From Bursaphelenchus xylophilus (Eukaryota; Nematoda; Chromadorea; Rhabditida; Aphelenchoididae), in assembly GCA_904066235.2 (NCBI GenBank), contig CAJFCV020000004.1, positions 11,780,001 to 11,844,000 on the forward strand: a stretch of 64,000 nt of DNA. The letters are read 5' to 3'. The notes below the pieces were generated by a model. It saw only the letters and a list, made by a program, of their open reading frames with translations, had not been told where the DNA came from and searched no databases. The translations under genes were made by a program, and so were the position numbers. Shown piece after piece: positions 12,195 through 23,067 of the stretch. The first letter of the stretch is position 1; every line of letters begins with the position of its first letter.

Positions 12195-12640
12195 GGGAAT
12201 TATATACCCCAAGTGCAACGGATCTTCTTTAAAATTTGCACGCTCTTCGGGCATAGATCATATTTTGAATTGCCGACAGTTTTAGCTCGCGCTTTTAAGG
12301 GGAGAGCCGGGATATTCCAAGGTTCTAACGCTTGAGGGAGTTTGCGAAATAAACGGTTACAGAGAAAAACGCTTATTGGCTAAGTTTTTGTCAGTTTCAT
12401 GAGGAAAAAAACTGATTTTTTGTGAAAATATTAGCCTCTACGGTAGAAATAAGCATTGAACTTTTGATGCCAAAATTCGTGGAAAAATGGTCCAATTTTT
12501 CCACAAGTTTTGACCGGAAAATCTTACTTCTTCTTGTAAAGCGCGAGCTGGGGAGTCTCACGAATTCCTTACAAACAATTATTCTTAATTTGTGCCAAGT
12601 TTTATCATAATTTCAGCGTTGAACTTGGGATACTACTCCT
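12195..12640. mobile_element. Family A element
   Basis: Starts ACCCCAAGTGCAACGGATCT and runs to TTGAACTTGGGATACTACTC, with TAGCTCGCGCTTTTAAGGGG and GCGCGAGCTGGGGAGTCTCA inside. Confidence 0.7.
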
Positions 12641-12949
12641 TGTGAGCCCAGACGCCACGATTTTCATTATTACACTTCGAAAATAGCGTTACAAGAATTC
12701 AGGATGTTGATCATAGTTTTTACCATCACAATGTCTGGGAAATCAAAGGTTGTCAAAGCCATTCGCCATATAAGGAGAGAAAAGATGGTAATATTGGCTC
12801 ATTAACAGGCATATATATCATTAAATTCCGATGGGGTCTTTTTCGAATTTTGATTAGTCTGACAAGCAAGGGAATCGAAGCGAGCAGATCACCTGGAATG
12901 CTTGGGAAGGACAGGTTAAAATACCAACAAAGGTAATGAAAGTAATACA

Positions 12950-13320
12950 TCAAATTTGCGTGAAACTTGGTAAAAATTAAGACTACGTTTGCTAAGGCCT
13001 GTGAGATTTTTTTATCTTGCGCATTGCACAAATGACCGATATTTTTCAATCAAAATTTGGAGAAACTTTGACATTTTTGCGAATTTTGGATTGAACAGTT
13101 TTATGCCTACTTCTACCGTAGAGGGTAATGTTTGCACAAAAAATCAATTTTTTCCGCATGATACTGGCAAAGAAATGGCCAAAAAGCGTTTTTCTCTAGG
13201 ACCGCTCTCTCTATTTCTCGTACTCTCTCAGGCTGAGACTTACGACGTTTCCTTGCCTTACGTTTCATAAACGACGGACATTTTACGGTCGAAATTTGGG
13301 AAAAATTTGACATGGGTGGG
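12950..13320. mobile_element. Partial family A element
   Basis: Recognisable from TTTTATGCCTACTTCTACCG, GAGGGTAATGTTTGCACAAA and the CTCTCTATTTCTCGTACTCT segment. Both ends are poor. Confidence 0.55.
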
Positions 13321-13920
13321 CAGTACCTTCGGCTTAGTTGTCTCTACATTGCATTCAAAAAAAGATCAAACCTCCGAGATTTTTAGCAAAATTTGGTCAA
13401 ATACTACTTCAACTACAAAAATCTCAGCAAATTCACTCTATAAATAACACTGAATTTCAAAAGTTGTCTTCTGTAAACTACAGTTGCAAAACAAAAAAAT
13501 AACAAACACCTTTCGCATTACAAACAACATCACCAACCTCAAAATATACCCGATTCGTTTCTAACAATACATTAAACGGCCAAAATAACAAATCGCATGA
13601 CGATAGTGTCAATCGCTCGATCTTTGTTTGCCAACATGTGTCTTGTTCTCATACCCGTTCGCATTCACATGAACATTTCTTTCCGAAAACGGATCGCACA
13701 AAAACTTAATCTAAATCGGCTTCATGACATCACAATTGGGATTCGATTTCTACTTTGCAAACCAAAACAAACCAAAATACAATGTGCATTTGAGGTGCGG
13801 CCGCATGGGAAAGACTTGTGTTTTACACATGAAATTTGGTGGGCCAGAAGTAAGGCTCGGAGAAGGCAAGTTAATAGAAATAATAGGTTCACGGGGTCCT
13901 AGGACATTTGATGAACTATC

Positions 13921-14280
13921 TTGAGGTATTCTACGTACATTACCGCAATAATATCCAGATAGAACTCATGGATCTTTATTTTCTTGGAGCATCTTTTGCT
14001 CTTTTCTGTGTTACAATAGTTCAGGGCCACGAAAATTAAAGTTAGCAATAACTAAGATCAGAAAAAGTGGTCATACCGTAAGCCTTCGCCAGGTCTCCGC
14101 CGAGCCTTTGCCAAGCGTTCACTGGGCCTTCAAAAATTTTTCCAGGCCTCGTAGACACCTCATACAACTTCTCCGGTCCCAACTTGCTCTACCTCTCGTA
14201 TAGATCGATATTGCTTTGAACCGAACTGTTGCCAACCCGAAAGCCCGGACGCGGGTAAAAAATGTGAATTTTTGATTCTA
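13921..14280 (+). repeat. Family C repeat copy
   Basis: Contains the family order: AATAATATCCAGATAGAACT, then TAGCAATAACTAAGATCAG, then the GC-rich CTTCGCCAGGTCTCCGCCGA core, then CACCTCATACAACTTCTCC and a degenerate GTTGCCAACCCGAAAG end. It runs straight into an MLT-10-like exon fragment. Confidence 0.65.
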
Positions 14281-14304
14281 CGATGGACCCTTGAGTAGTT
14301 TTAG

Positions 14305-14520
14305 ATACTCTTTCGAGCTTCAACGGCAAAAAACTGATCCAAATTTGGACAAACTGCAGGAGTTCGAAAAACACGTCATAATAAGGCTGTTGATGAAGAT
14401 GAACGCGAAACAACTCTTCCGTGAGAGGGACCACAACTCTCGAAAACTCTACGTGAAATTTGCTGGCAAAGCGACTTCGCGAATTTCCCCAGGCTAGCGG
14501 AGTATGTTGTGAAGCCAACT
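14305..14520 (+). pseudogene. Decayed fragment of MLT-10-like exon 2
   Basis: The plus frame from about 14315 reads ELQRQK, then NLDKLQEFEKH, then RERDHNSRKLY. This matches residues 24-69 of the downstream MLT-10-like gene (ELQRRK, NLDKLEKFEKH, RERDHNSRKLY) over about 45 positions with few changes. After the LY the reading frame is disrupted by small insertions and deletions, although DNA similarity continues for roughly 60 more bases (CCCCAGGCTAGCGGAGTATG). No other MLT-10 exon follows. The fragment is in the opposite orientation to both intact genes, and a TTTTAG acceptor-like sequence stands just upstream. It is best read as a fragment of a third gene copy or a captured exon. Confidence 0.8.
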
Positions 14521-15179
14521 AACCGCAAGCCCTTTGGCCATCTTCCGCATGTACATATAACACAATACAGAGCGAAGAAGCAGCAGTTGAAAAAGTAAAA
14601 TAATTCTGGCAATCATAGCTAACTGCTAAACTTTCTTAATGAACAGAATTTGGTCTAGTCTTTCTTAAATTGCAAGCCGGTAAATCCACCCAAAAACTTT
14701 CTCCACTTTGTAAAAGCAGATATACGTGGTTTTAGTAAAAAATGTATTTATTTTCCCGCCGCATCGGATCATCCCTTCCCACTACGGGTGCGAGCGCCAG
14801 ATGAATTAATGATGTGAGGTCGAAAAACACTCCCCGATGACGACATTCGATCAGATTGGAGGCGATTTTCGCTAAAAATATGCAGAACATGAGTTTCGGG
14901 AGCGTCTCTTATCAGAGAGTTCGTTTCGCCTTGTTTGCCGTGGGTATTAAGAAACGGTGGGTCTGGGCGTGTGATTAGTGTCTGGAACTTTGTTTTGGAA
15001 TGAGTGCGTTTCAGAAATGGCGCTACGGATTTTGGATCAGCGACAATTCTGGTCAACAATATGTACTTTTGGTAGCTGTGGCTTGTCGTTGTATGCGTAT
15101 GGGAGGCTAGGAGAAGGCGTGGTTAATATAAATACATATTAAGATTGATCAAGCCCTAAGATACTTTATCATCTATTTT
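14521..15179. other. Unassigned intergenic stretch
   Basis: The segment 14756-15060 is richer in G+C than its surroundings and is open on the minus strand for 96 codons, but no family is recognised and no good splice sites were seen. Confidence 0.3.
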
Positions 15180-15510
15180 AAAGTATTCTACGCGTATTAC
15201 TGAAATGATATTTAGACAAAACTTACAGATCTTCATTTTTTGCAGCCAGCTTTGCTTTTTTCTATGTTATAGTAGCTCACGGTCAAGAAAACTAAAGTTT
15301 TCAATAGCTAGAAGTAGAAAAAAATGGTCAGTAAGTCTTCGCCCTCTCACCGCCGGGTCTCCGCCGAGCGTTCGCTGGGGGATACAGCAGTATTTCCAAG
15401 TCTCGTAGGCACCTCCTACAACCTTTTTTTTGGGTCTCAACTTGTCACACCCCCTCGTTCCGATCGATTTTTTGTTGCCCTAAAACTGTCGTCAACCCGA
15501 AACGGGACGC
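15180..15510 (+). repeat. Family C repeat copy
   Basis: Same order of blocks as the copy at 13921: the ATTCTACGCGTATTACTGAA start, the GTCTTCGCC/GTCTCCGCCGAGCG core, CACCTCCTACAACCTTTTTT, GATCGATTTTTTGTTG, and a GTCGTCAACCCG end. Confidence 0.65.
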
Positions 15511-15913
15511 GTCAGACATCAGAAAGTTTGTGACAGTTTTCAAAGCTCAACGTGGACGAAGAGCTCAGCAACATAAAACTATTGATGGTTGAAGATAAAT
15601 AAAGCTTTCACCATCATGCATAATATACCTGATGAATGGCTGCTCCCATTTTCACTTTTGCGAAGGGCGCTTGTACCACTTCCGGCGTGTCGAGAGTATT
15701 GGAATGTGTTTATTATTTCAGTGATTATCAAAAAATTTATGACAAAATGAATCGAGACTACCCCACCACCTGATAAAGCACGACATGGATTATGTAATGC
15801 TAACCGGAAGTTCATTAGATGGCTTCCGAAATACCAAATTTTCAATTTTGAAATCATCGCTCGGAACGTTGTCCCGCCACAAACAAGACTTTATCTTCTG
15901 TTTTCCAGACGTC

Positions 15914-18900
15914 TTATGCTCCGAATAAGTGATCGAATGCGTTGTCGCCATGCTCATGATGATGCTCGGGGCTGAAATGATGGCTTTCTTCGGTGTCATG
16001 GCCCGGCGCTCCGTGACCACTGAGCAAGTGCGGGGAGAGGATCTAAATGAGTTGTTATAGGTCTGTCTGGTGAGCACAGTGTCAAAGGGCCGGCCGATCG
16101 CGTCGCTGAAGTGAAAAGCGACTTGATTTTGCCACGACAAAATTTATTTTAATGATGGCGATTCAATGCTTGCTAATTCTCAACCTGTCGGGAAAATAAT
16201 GTGGATTTGTCGCGCGTTGGAATCGGGCATCAAAGCGATCGCTTTGCGACAACTAGAAACAGCTGGATTTTTGGTGTGTGGCTCCGGCGAGGCGAGACAT
16301 TCTTGCTGTGACACTGTGACAAACCCACATTACTTTCCTGACATACTGATAGTTTGTTTAAGAAAAACCAATTTTGAGCTAAAAAATTGTGAGACACAAT
16401 GAAGAAATTTTTCTTACAAAAAATTTTTTTCTTGTCTTTCAAGACCCTATTCTACTATGATAGAAAATAGAACATCTATAAAGCACTACAAAGTCACAAT
16501 TTTTTTCTGTTCAACACCTACCTCAACATTCAAATGCCCATCGCTGGCAATGTGCGGCGACAGAATGCTCGGCGATAAAACACGGAATGCCAGGTGTTCT
16601 GGTGACGCAACACGTGGCGACAGAATAACTGAAAACGTTGGAAAATAAGCCGATTTGAATTTTAACTCACTAGGATTCAACACTTCAAAACTCAGAGCGC
16701 GCGGACTGGCAATCCGAAGGTCCAAAAACTTGGGCGACAAGATTTCGGCCAGTATCGCTTCGGGATTCAGAATGTAGGCATCCAACACTTCTGGCGACAG
16801 AATTTCGGCTCGAAACGCGGACGGAGAAAGGATTCTGGTGAAGAGGACCAGAGGAGATAACAAGGAATAGAAGAAGGCACTGGGCGAAAGGAGATGCATC
16901 TGAAAGAAAATTTTATGAGAATTGAGCAAAATCTTGATGAAAAGTGGCTTAAAAAAGCAAGGAATATGCTCAAGGTGCAGTGTTTGAGTTTGAATAAAAA
17001 TTTGGTTGAAATTTTTGACTGATTTTTTTGAAGAAATATGTGGGAATTCTAGCTTGTGCTGTCTAGAAACAACCGAGATTTTCAGATCGAAAGAAGTCAA
17101 AAATGTGACACTTTTCGTCGATTTTGCCATGAAAAATTTCATGCCTATTTCTACCGTAGAGAGTAATGTTTCCACAAAAAATCAAAATTTTCCGCATAAA
17201 ATTGGCAAAGATATACTCCCGGACATATCTCTCTGACCACCCTTTAGCTGGGCTGTTAATTGAGCTACATGTTCCAAATTTTAACTGCCCTATCAAGAAG
17301 ATGTGCAAAACATTTGGTAAAACGGAATTTTTCATCCTTGCACTTTAAGGGCAGTTTTTTCGACATTTTCAAAAAAAGTGTGGACAAAATTTTCTGATCA
17401 CTTGGATAAATTGTTCGCAACTGCCGAAAAATGTTTGCCACGGGGCTAAAACTGCTTATACTGCATAGCACAGACGTACCGCATATATTTATGGCAAAAA
17501 ATCGGGGAGTAGTAACATACGTCACAAGGGGTTGTGCATTCTGCGCATTACGCGATTTTGTTAGTATACCACGGCTCTAGTTGGGCTAGAAGGATAAAAA
17601 ACGTACAAGATTATGTAATTGATCACACGTAATCAATTTTCGTCCGTTATACCGAGGGATGTTAAGAATTTCATCAAGCATGTGCAAAATCATTGCAAAA
17701 CTAACCAGCCGGCCGGACTTTAGCGGCTTGTAACTTTTTCAGAATTAGCACAAACTGGCTGAAATAAAACATGGCTTAGCCCTACACAATGAAGAATAAA
17801 GTTATATTAGTGCTGACCCGGCCTCATGAAATTTCGGACTGAAATTACGCGATAACGCAAACTTGAGGATTTTTTGGCAAATTCTGACCATTTTATAATT
17901 ACAAAATCGGAATAGTTGCGTTTTTTTTGGACTTTTGCGTTAGTGCGCGCACGAAATGCGAAGATAACGGGAGATTGCTATCCCACGTTCTTCGGTATAC
18001 ACCAAAGAGTACTGTAGGGGATTTCTAGGCGGATTTAATAAAAACGCCTGCGGTTATGATCAATTATTCAGAGATGGGCTACTCCTAGGTGATTTGCTTA
18101 AGGCGTTAATGGCATATTTCACATTGCTGGGTAGTAAGATCTTGTATCACTACCTCCAATAAGTTCCTTATTACTTTTTCTGAAACAAAAAAGTCGTCCT
18201 TGCCGCATAGGGCGTGATTTTAACGAGAAAAAGAGCGCTGCAAGAATACGAGTTGCTTGAGGGCACACGCCGAATTTGGTGGTAAAAAGCATACCCATCG
18301 TCCTTGTAGGTCCCTTAATAATGTTCGAAGATAACTGAACCATGTCGCTTACTTAAGGAGACTGAGAAAACTTTAGTTATTTTAGGTGATCAGAAAGTTT
18401 TGTCCACCAATTTTTGAAAAAACCTGCATAACTCGCCTAAGGACAGAGACACGAAAAACAGTTTTATGTGGCACATTCTGTTTGTCATGACCAGTATACA
18501 TGCCAAGTTTCAAAGCGATTGCATTATATTGACTTGAGATATGGGTGGTCAGAAATTTATGTCCGGGAGTATATATCCAAAAAAGTGTATTTCACCGTAA
18601 CCCACATCAGATACAAAATTTTTTTACTTAAATCGAGAAATCTGATTTGGAGGTTCTATTAGTATTGGTCCATATAGGAAATATCCAAAATATTATCAAA
18701 ATTCGTCTATACAAAAAAAAGTTGATGCGATTTGAAAATTTGGGATTAAAACAGGCGTTTTTGGAACTGAAAACAATTGCGATTGTAGGAATTGCGGGTT
18801 TTCTTCACCAATCATGCTCATTTAGATCCAATCTATCAATTACCGGGTAAAAAAGACGGTTTTCACAGTTTCCCATAACGTCAGCATGATACATGACAAT

Positions 18901-21900
18901 ATTCACCACTAAATTTTTTAAGGTTTTGAAGCTGCAAATCATTCTTACAAGAAGTGATATTGATTATAAGATCAAATTAGTTTCAAAACATCCGTTTTTA
19001 CCCTAAAAAGTTCAAAAATTGAGGAACTAGGTTGTTGTATAGATCATGTATAATATCGAAATTTGTACCAAAAAACGGATGATAGGCTTCAAAAAAAGAA
19101 TTAAAAACTATGTTACTAACTAAAACCGTCGATGGGTCAAAGAAATAATCCGTATGTTTCTCACTTTGCATGTCTGTATCAATTCCGTATTATCCATGAT
19201 AGTGAGACCATCTTAGGAGGCTATGTCGCCGGCCGGCGCTTTACCAACGCGGCAACTTCATTCTAGTTTTTATGAAAAGGGGACACCTTAACAAGTCCAA
19301 ACGAGGTCTGAGACCAACTACTAGCCCTTTTTTGAATCTTATTTTAATCATGTTGTACATGGTAAACTTATGAAAACATATGGTGGAGATTCTTTTCCAT
19401 CTAAAAAGAAATACGTAGCCAACGAAAGGACGTTATTACGTTTTCAAAACATAGATTACCGATGCGGCAAACCCAAATATGAACATGTGAAGACGTATGT
19501 TATTCATGCTAAATTGATGGCAAAATGTCATTTAATTTGGCATTATGGACTCTGAAAGAAGGTTTTATAAACTGAGATACCCTATAATGAATGTGTCCAT
19601 GCAGTGAGCAGCCTTAGCCGTTGCAAAACCGAAAAAATTTTTTGATATACCAAGTTTGATGTATTTCGCCATCATCTCCAAAACTTGCAGACCAATTCTG
19701 CCGAAACTTTTCATATAGAAAGAAAATAACATTATTGATAACTCCTCCAAATCAGATTTCTTAATATAAGTTGGGTATTTGCAAAATTCGAATCAGAGTT
19801 TTCAAAAATTCCAAATTTTGCAACCTTTTTGTAGGCTTCCCATGAGGTCGCCAGACCCCAAATTAATTTTTAAAAATAGGTAGATGTCTTTTCTTTAATT
19901 TGGTTCATCTATTGGAAGAATGCCGCAATCATACTTTGAAAACTATCAATTTTCCCGAGGCCCATAAAAAAAATTTAAAAAAATAAATGCCAAAAATCCT
20001 TGGCATTCCGTTTGTATCTGATGTGTAACCCCTTCCTCCTCGCCATGATTGTTGAATATCTCTACAACACCTGCAAAACGCGAGCTAAAATTTTAGATAG
20101 GCTTTTTCAAGAGCATGTGCGACGTTTGCTACCTTGCGCTTTGCAGAATCGACCAAGGTTTTTCGGTCAAAAGTTCGGGAAAGTTGGGCGCTTTTTGCGA
20201 GTATTTCCGGGGAGAACCTTGCTTCTATTGAGCTGGACAGGGGCTATATAAAAAAATTATTTTTTTTTCTGCGTGAAACTGGCAAAGGACGGCAAAAAAA
20301 TTCAATTTTCTGTAGCCGTTCTCCGCACTTTGCGTACTATCTGGGGGGCAGTGATAGGAAAGATACAAAAAGACTCCTTCCTTGTTAATGCAAAAACAAT
20401 TACCATAACCTTACCGTAAAAAACTCCGGAGAAACAAAGTCTCCGGCAAAGGCGTGCGGCGACAAGATGATTCCCTCCAACGCAACCGCACCTTCACGAT
20501 GCTCAAACGCCCATGGTTCGAGGACAACCAACTGAGGGCCATGATGCTCTGTGTCCGGACTTTCCTGTCGTTTCACTCTGTTTGGCGTTCTTCTTGCAAG
20601 CTCTCGGATCTTGTCTTCAAGCAACTTCTCTCTTTGATTTGGCGTATAAAAATCGTATTCGGAAGTTTTGCCAAACAAAACTTTTGACTGAAACGGTGTC
20701 GTGAATGTGTAGCCGTCTGTTTCAAGTTGATCTCGTTGATCCTCCGAGTAGGATTTTCGAACCTCTTCGAACTGTTTTAGACGCTCTTCGAACTCGACAA
20801 TTTTGGGGTACGCCTTGGTTTCGATAAAGTCAATGTCATCCTTGCTCTTGTCGAAAATTTCGTCAATTTGCCGGGAAGCGCCGGTAATTTTCATCAAGAG
20901 GTCGATCCATTGGTACATCTCACCGCTGTCAACGGAGAGGTTCTAAAAATTGATAAAAATTCTATCAGTCTGTCGGGAAAATAATGAGGACGATATCGCT
21001 TTGAAAGTCGCATCGCCGCCGAGAAAATGAATTGTGTCGCGGCAAAATCATTTTTTTAAACCTCAACGATGCGTCGGCATTGTGCTCATTATTTTCCCGG
21101 CAGAATGACAAATAATGAAAGTGCAGCGAAAGGTTTCCATGAGTTATCATTCCTTCCACTAGTCACAGTGAGACATTTCAAGACAGACAAATCCTCTTGC
21201 TCACCTGAAAAATCGACGGGATTGAGAAGAGCCCCTTGTCATGGAAGCTCAGTAAATCCGGCGATAAAAATTGCGGGCCAGTGCTCTTCTCCTTCGGGAA
21301 CAACCCAAAAAGCCGAGGAGAGAGGATGGACAGCTTCTTGAAGGACTGACTGTTCGCAAATACATTGACGATCCTCTCAACCGCCGAGAGTGTTGATGGC
21401 GGTTGGTTTTCAAAGGTAACGGTCTGATTTATGCCACGAATAAACCTGAAATGAAGGATTCTTAAGATAGTGTTTTAATGCCAAAAACGCTCTTAGTCTG
21501 TCGGGAAAATAATGTGGGTTTGTCGCAGCAAAAAGCCTTTCCTCGTCGCAGTCGCGCAACAAATCGGCAGCAGCGGTTAGTAGTCGAAAAGTGATGATGG
21601 GTGATTCCAAGGCGCGGCAAATCCATATTATTTTCCCGACAGAATAAGTATACATACACGGGTAACATACAATTGAGAAACTAGAGCTAAAATTTTCAGA
21701 AATTGCTACGTGTCTTATAACCAAAGCGTCGCACGGCAACCCAGGGGGTCTCTCTGCTTTTTTTTGACACTTCGCACACCCAGTATCGGTAAAATTCACA
21801 CGAAATGTCACAACAGAATTTTTCGGGTGGTTTTTCGATGGAAAAATATTTTTTTCAAACCCACCTTGACGACCTCCTGGCCATTTCGTTCATAAAATTC

Positions 21901-22634
21901 TGGCAGTATTCCGCCTTCTTCAGATAACTCTTGATCTTATTGAGCTTCTGGAAGGTTTCGGGCAACTCTTTAGTATCTGCTTCTTCTTGCACCTTCTTTG
22001 CTTCGATCACTTGTTCAGTTTCCTTCTGCTTCTTCAGAAACCTTCTCCTCTCAACCAATCTTGCATAACTCGAATACGGACTGATTCTAGAGTCCGTCCT
22101 GTATCTCTCCCTACTCCCGCTGTTATCAACGGTCGGTTCTGACCCTCCATTTATGGCTCTTTTTGCTCTCCAATTACTGTTGCTCCAATCTCTTCGCACA
22201 CTCCGGATAAACATTACAATCGGGTTGTCTTCGTTCTGAAAATCCACCTCTATTGAGGTATGATGACGGTCCATTAAATTGACAACACAACGAGCCAACT
22301 CTGGGATGATTTTAGCGTCCCGAGAGCAGATTTCATAGAGCTTTTGAGACGTTGTGTCCGCAGAACGCAAGAGCTTTTTGGCTTTCATTTTTAGCATTAG
22401 TTTAACAGCAACTTGATACTCGTAGATGTCCAATTTGTTTACGTTGAGATCAAAGAAACGGGGAGGATCTGGAAAAAAATTATTGATGATTTAATACGGT
22501 ATTATCATAGAGTACGAAGGAAAAATTTAGCCAAATTTAAAGGTCACAAAATGCTCACCATTCTTGACTTGAGCGCAACAGCATGCCATGGCCAATAGAA
22601 AGAATAATTTGATGGTAAAGCTTGATGATGTCAT
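15914..22634 (-). CDS. MLT-10-like moulting protein, 637 aa, 7 exons (paralog 1)
   Basis: Exons on the minus strand: 22634-22559, 22468-21865, 21445-21205, 20942-20415, 16899-16671, 16628-16522 and 16042-15914; 638 codons with stop. Residues 1-22 form a signal peptide (KLFFLLAMACCC). Exon 2 is helical and charged, with YEICSRDAK (70-78) and PELARCVVNLMD (81-92). Exons 3-7 carry the hallmark repeated ILSP/VLSP motifs (period about 8-10 residues: ILSPSAFRAE, ILSPEVLDAY, ILSPKFLDLR). The tail is histidine-rich (HHFSPEHHHEHG). RxKR sites occur at 126-129 and 429-432. This matches the nematode-specific MLT-10 family, secreted proteins linked to moulting and cuticle. Intron 4 is 3.5 kb and full of repeats; introns 2, 3 and 6 hold M1 elements. 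A minus-strand AATAAA lies at 15714-15709. Confidence 0.9.
16065..16348. mobile_element. M1 half copy plus full M1 element in MLT-10 paralog 1 intron 6
   Basis: A left-half M1 remnant (16065-16165) with TGAAGTGAAAAGCGACTTGA is followed by a full GTGGATTT-subtype copy at 16181-16348 (CCTGTCGGGAAAATAATGTG to ACATTACTTTCCTGACATAC). Confidence 0.75.
16950..17345. mobile_element. Family A element in MLT-10 paralog 1 intron 4
   Basis: Contains GATTTTCAGATCGAAAG, TTTCATGCCTATTTCTACCG and CAAAAAATCAAAATTTTCCG, close to the left-centre part of family A. Confidence 0.6.
17346..20044. repeat. Intron 4 filler of MLT-10 paralog 1, with inverted segments
   Basis: About 2.7 kb of AT-rich intronic DNA without coding signal. 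Short inverted matches pair ACATCAGATACAAA (near 18605) with TTTGTATCTGATGTG (near 20006), and GAAATCTGATTTGGAGG (near 18640) with its complement near 19750. Arm spacing differs between the pairs, so this is at best an old, rearranged foldback element. Confidence 0.35.
20045..20385. mobile_element. Partial family A element in MLT-10 paralog 1 intron 4
   Basis: Contains CTGCAAAACGCGAGCTAAAA, GCGCTTTGCAGAATCGACC and CCGTTCTCCGCACTTTGCGT. The ends are not clear. Confidence 0.5.
20966..21107. mobile_element. Family M1 element in MLT-10 paralog 1 intron 3
   Basis: Inverted ends CAGTCTGTCGGGAAAATAAT and CATTATTTTCCCGGCAGAAT. It fills more than half of this 262 bp intron. Confidence 0.85.
21494..21645. 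mobile_element. Family M1 element in MLT-10 paralog 1 intron 2
   Basis: GTGGGTTT subtype with TAGTCTGTCGGGAAAATAAT and TCCATATTATTTTCCCGACA ends. Confidence 0.85.
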
Positions 22635-22915
22635 GCGAAGAAGTCTGGTAGCGTGGAAGGCATTGGACCTTTGTCAAATGGCTTTGCCCTGAAAGTCAAT
22701 ACAGTAAAATGGTTGATCAAAATCTAGATAAAATATAGAAATCTGACAAATCAACTGCATAAAAGACCAATTATTTTTTTCGCTTCCTGGTATGAAACCG
22801 AGATTTCCAATTGCCGGAAAAAGTTACAGCGCGGGACAACCAAATCCTTGGAAACCCTGTTGTCGTCACGGTTTCTTAATGGATTTTCGTTATAAATCGT
22901 TATTAATAAAGTTAT

Positions 22916-23067
22916 CAGCCTGTCGGGAAAACAGTGAAGGGTCGTGGCGTTTTGGGATCGGCTAGCATCGTTTTGCGAAGGGCTTGCCGTAACTGGAAAT
23001 TGCCCCTTTTTCCGACGAGGCGAAACATTTTGCTGCGACATCCCGCCATTACTTTCCCGACAGACTG
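22916..23067. mobile_element. Family M1 element between the two MLT-10 genes
   Basis: Ends CAGCCTGTCGGGAAAACAGT and CATTACTTTCCCGACAGACT; diverged left arm. Confidence 0.75.
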
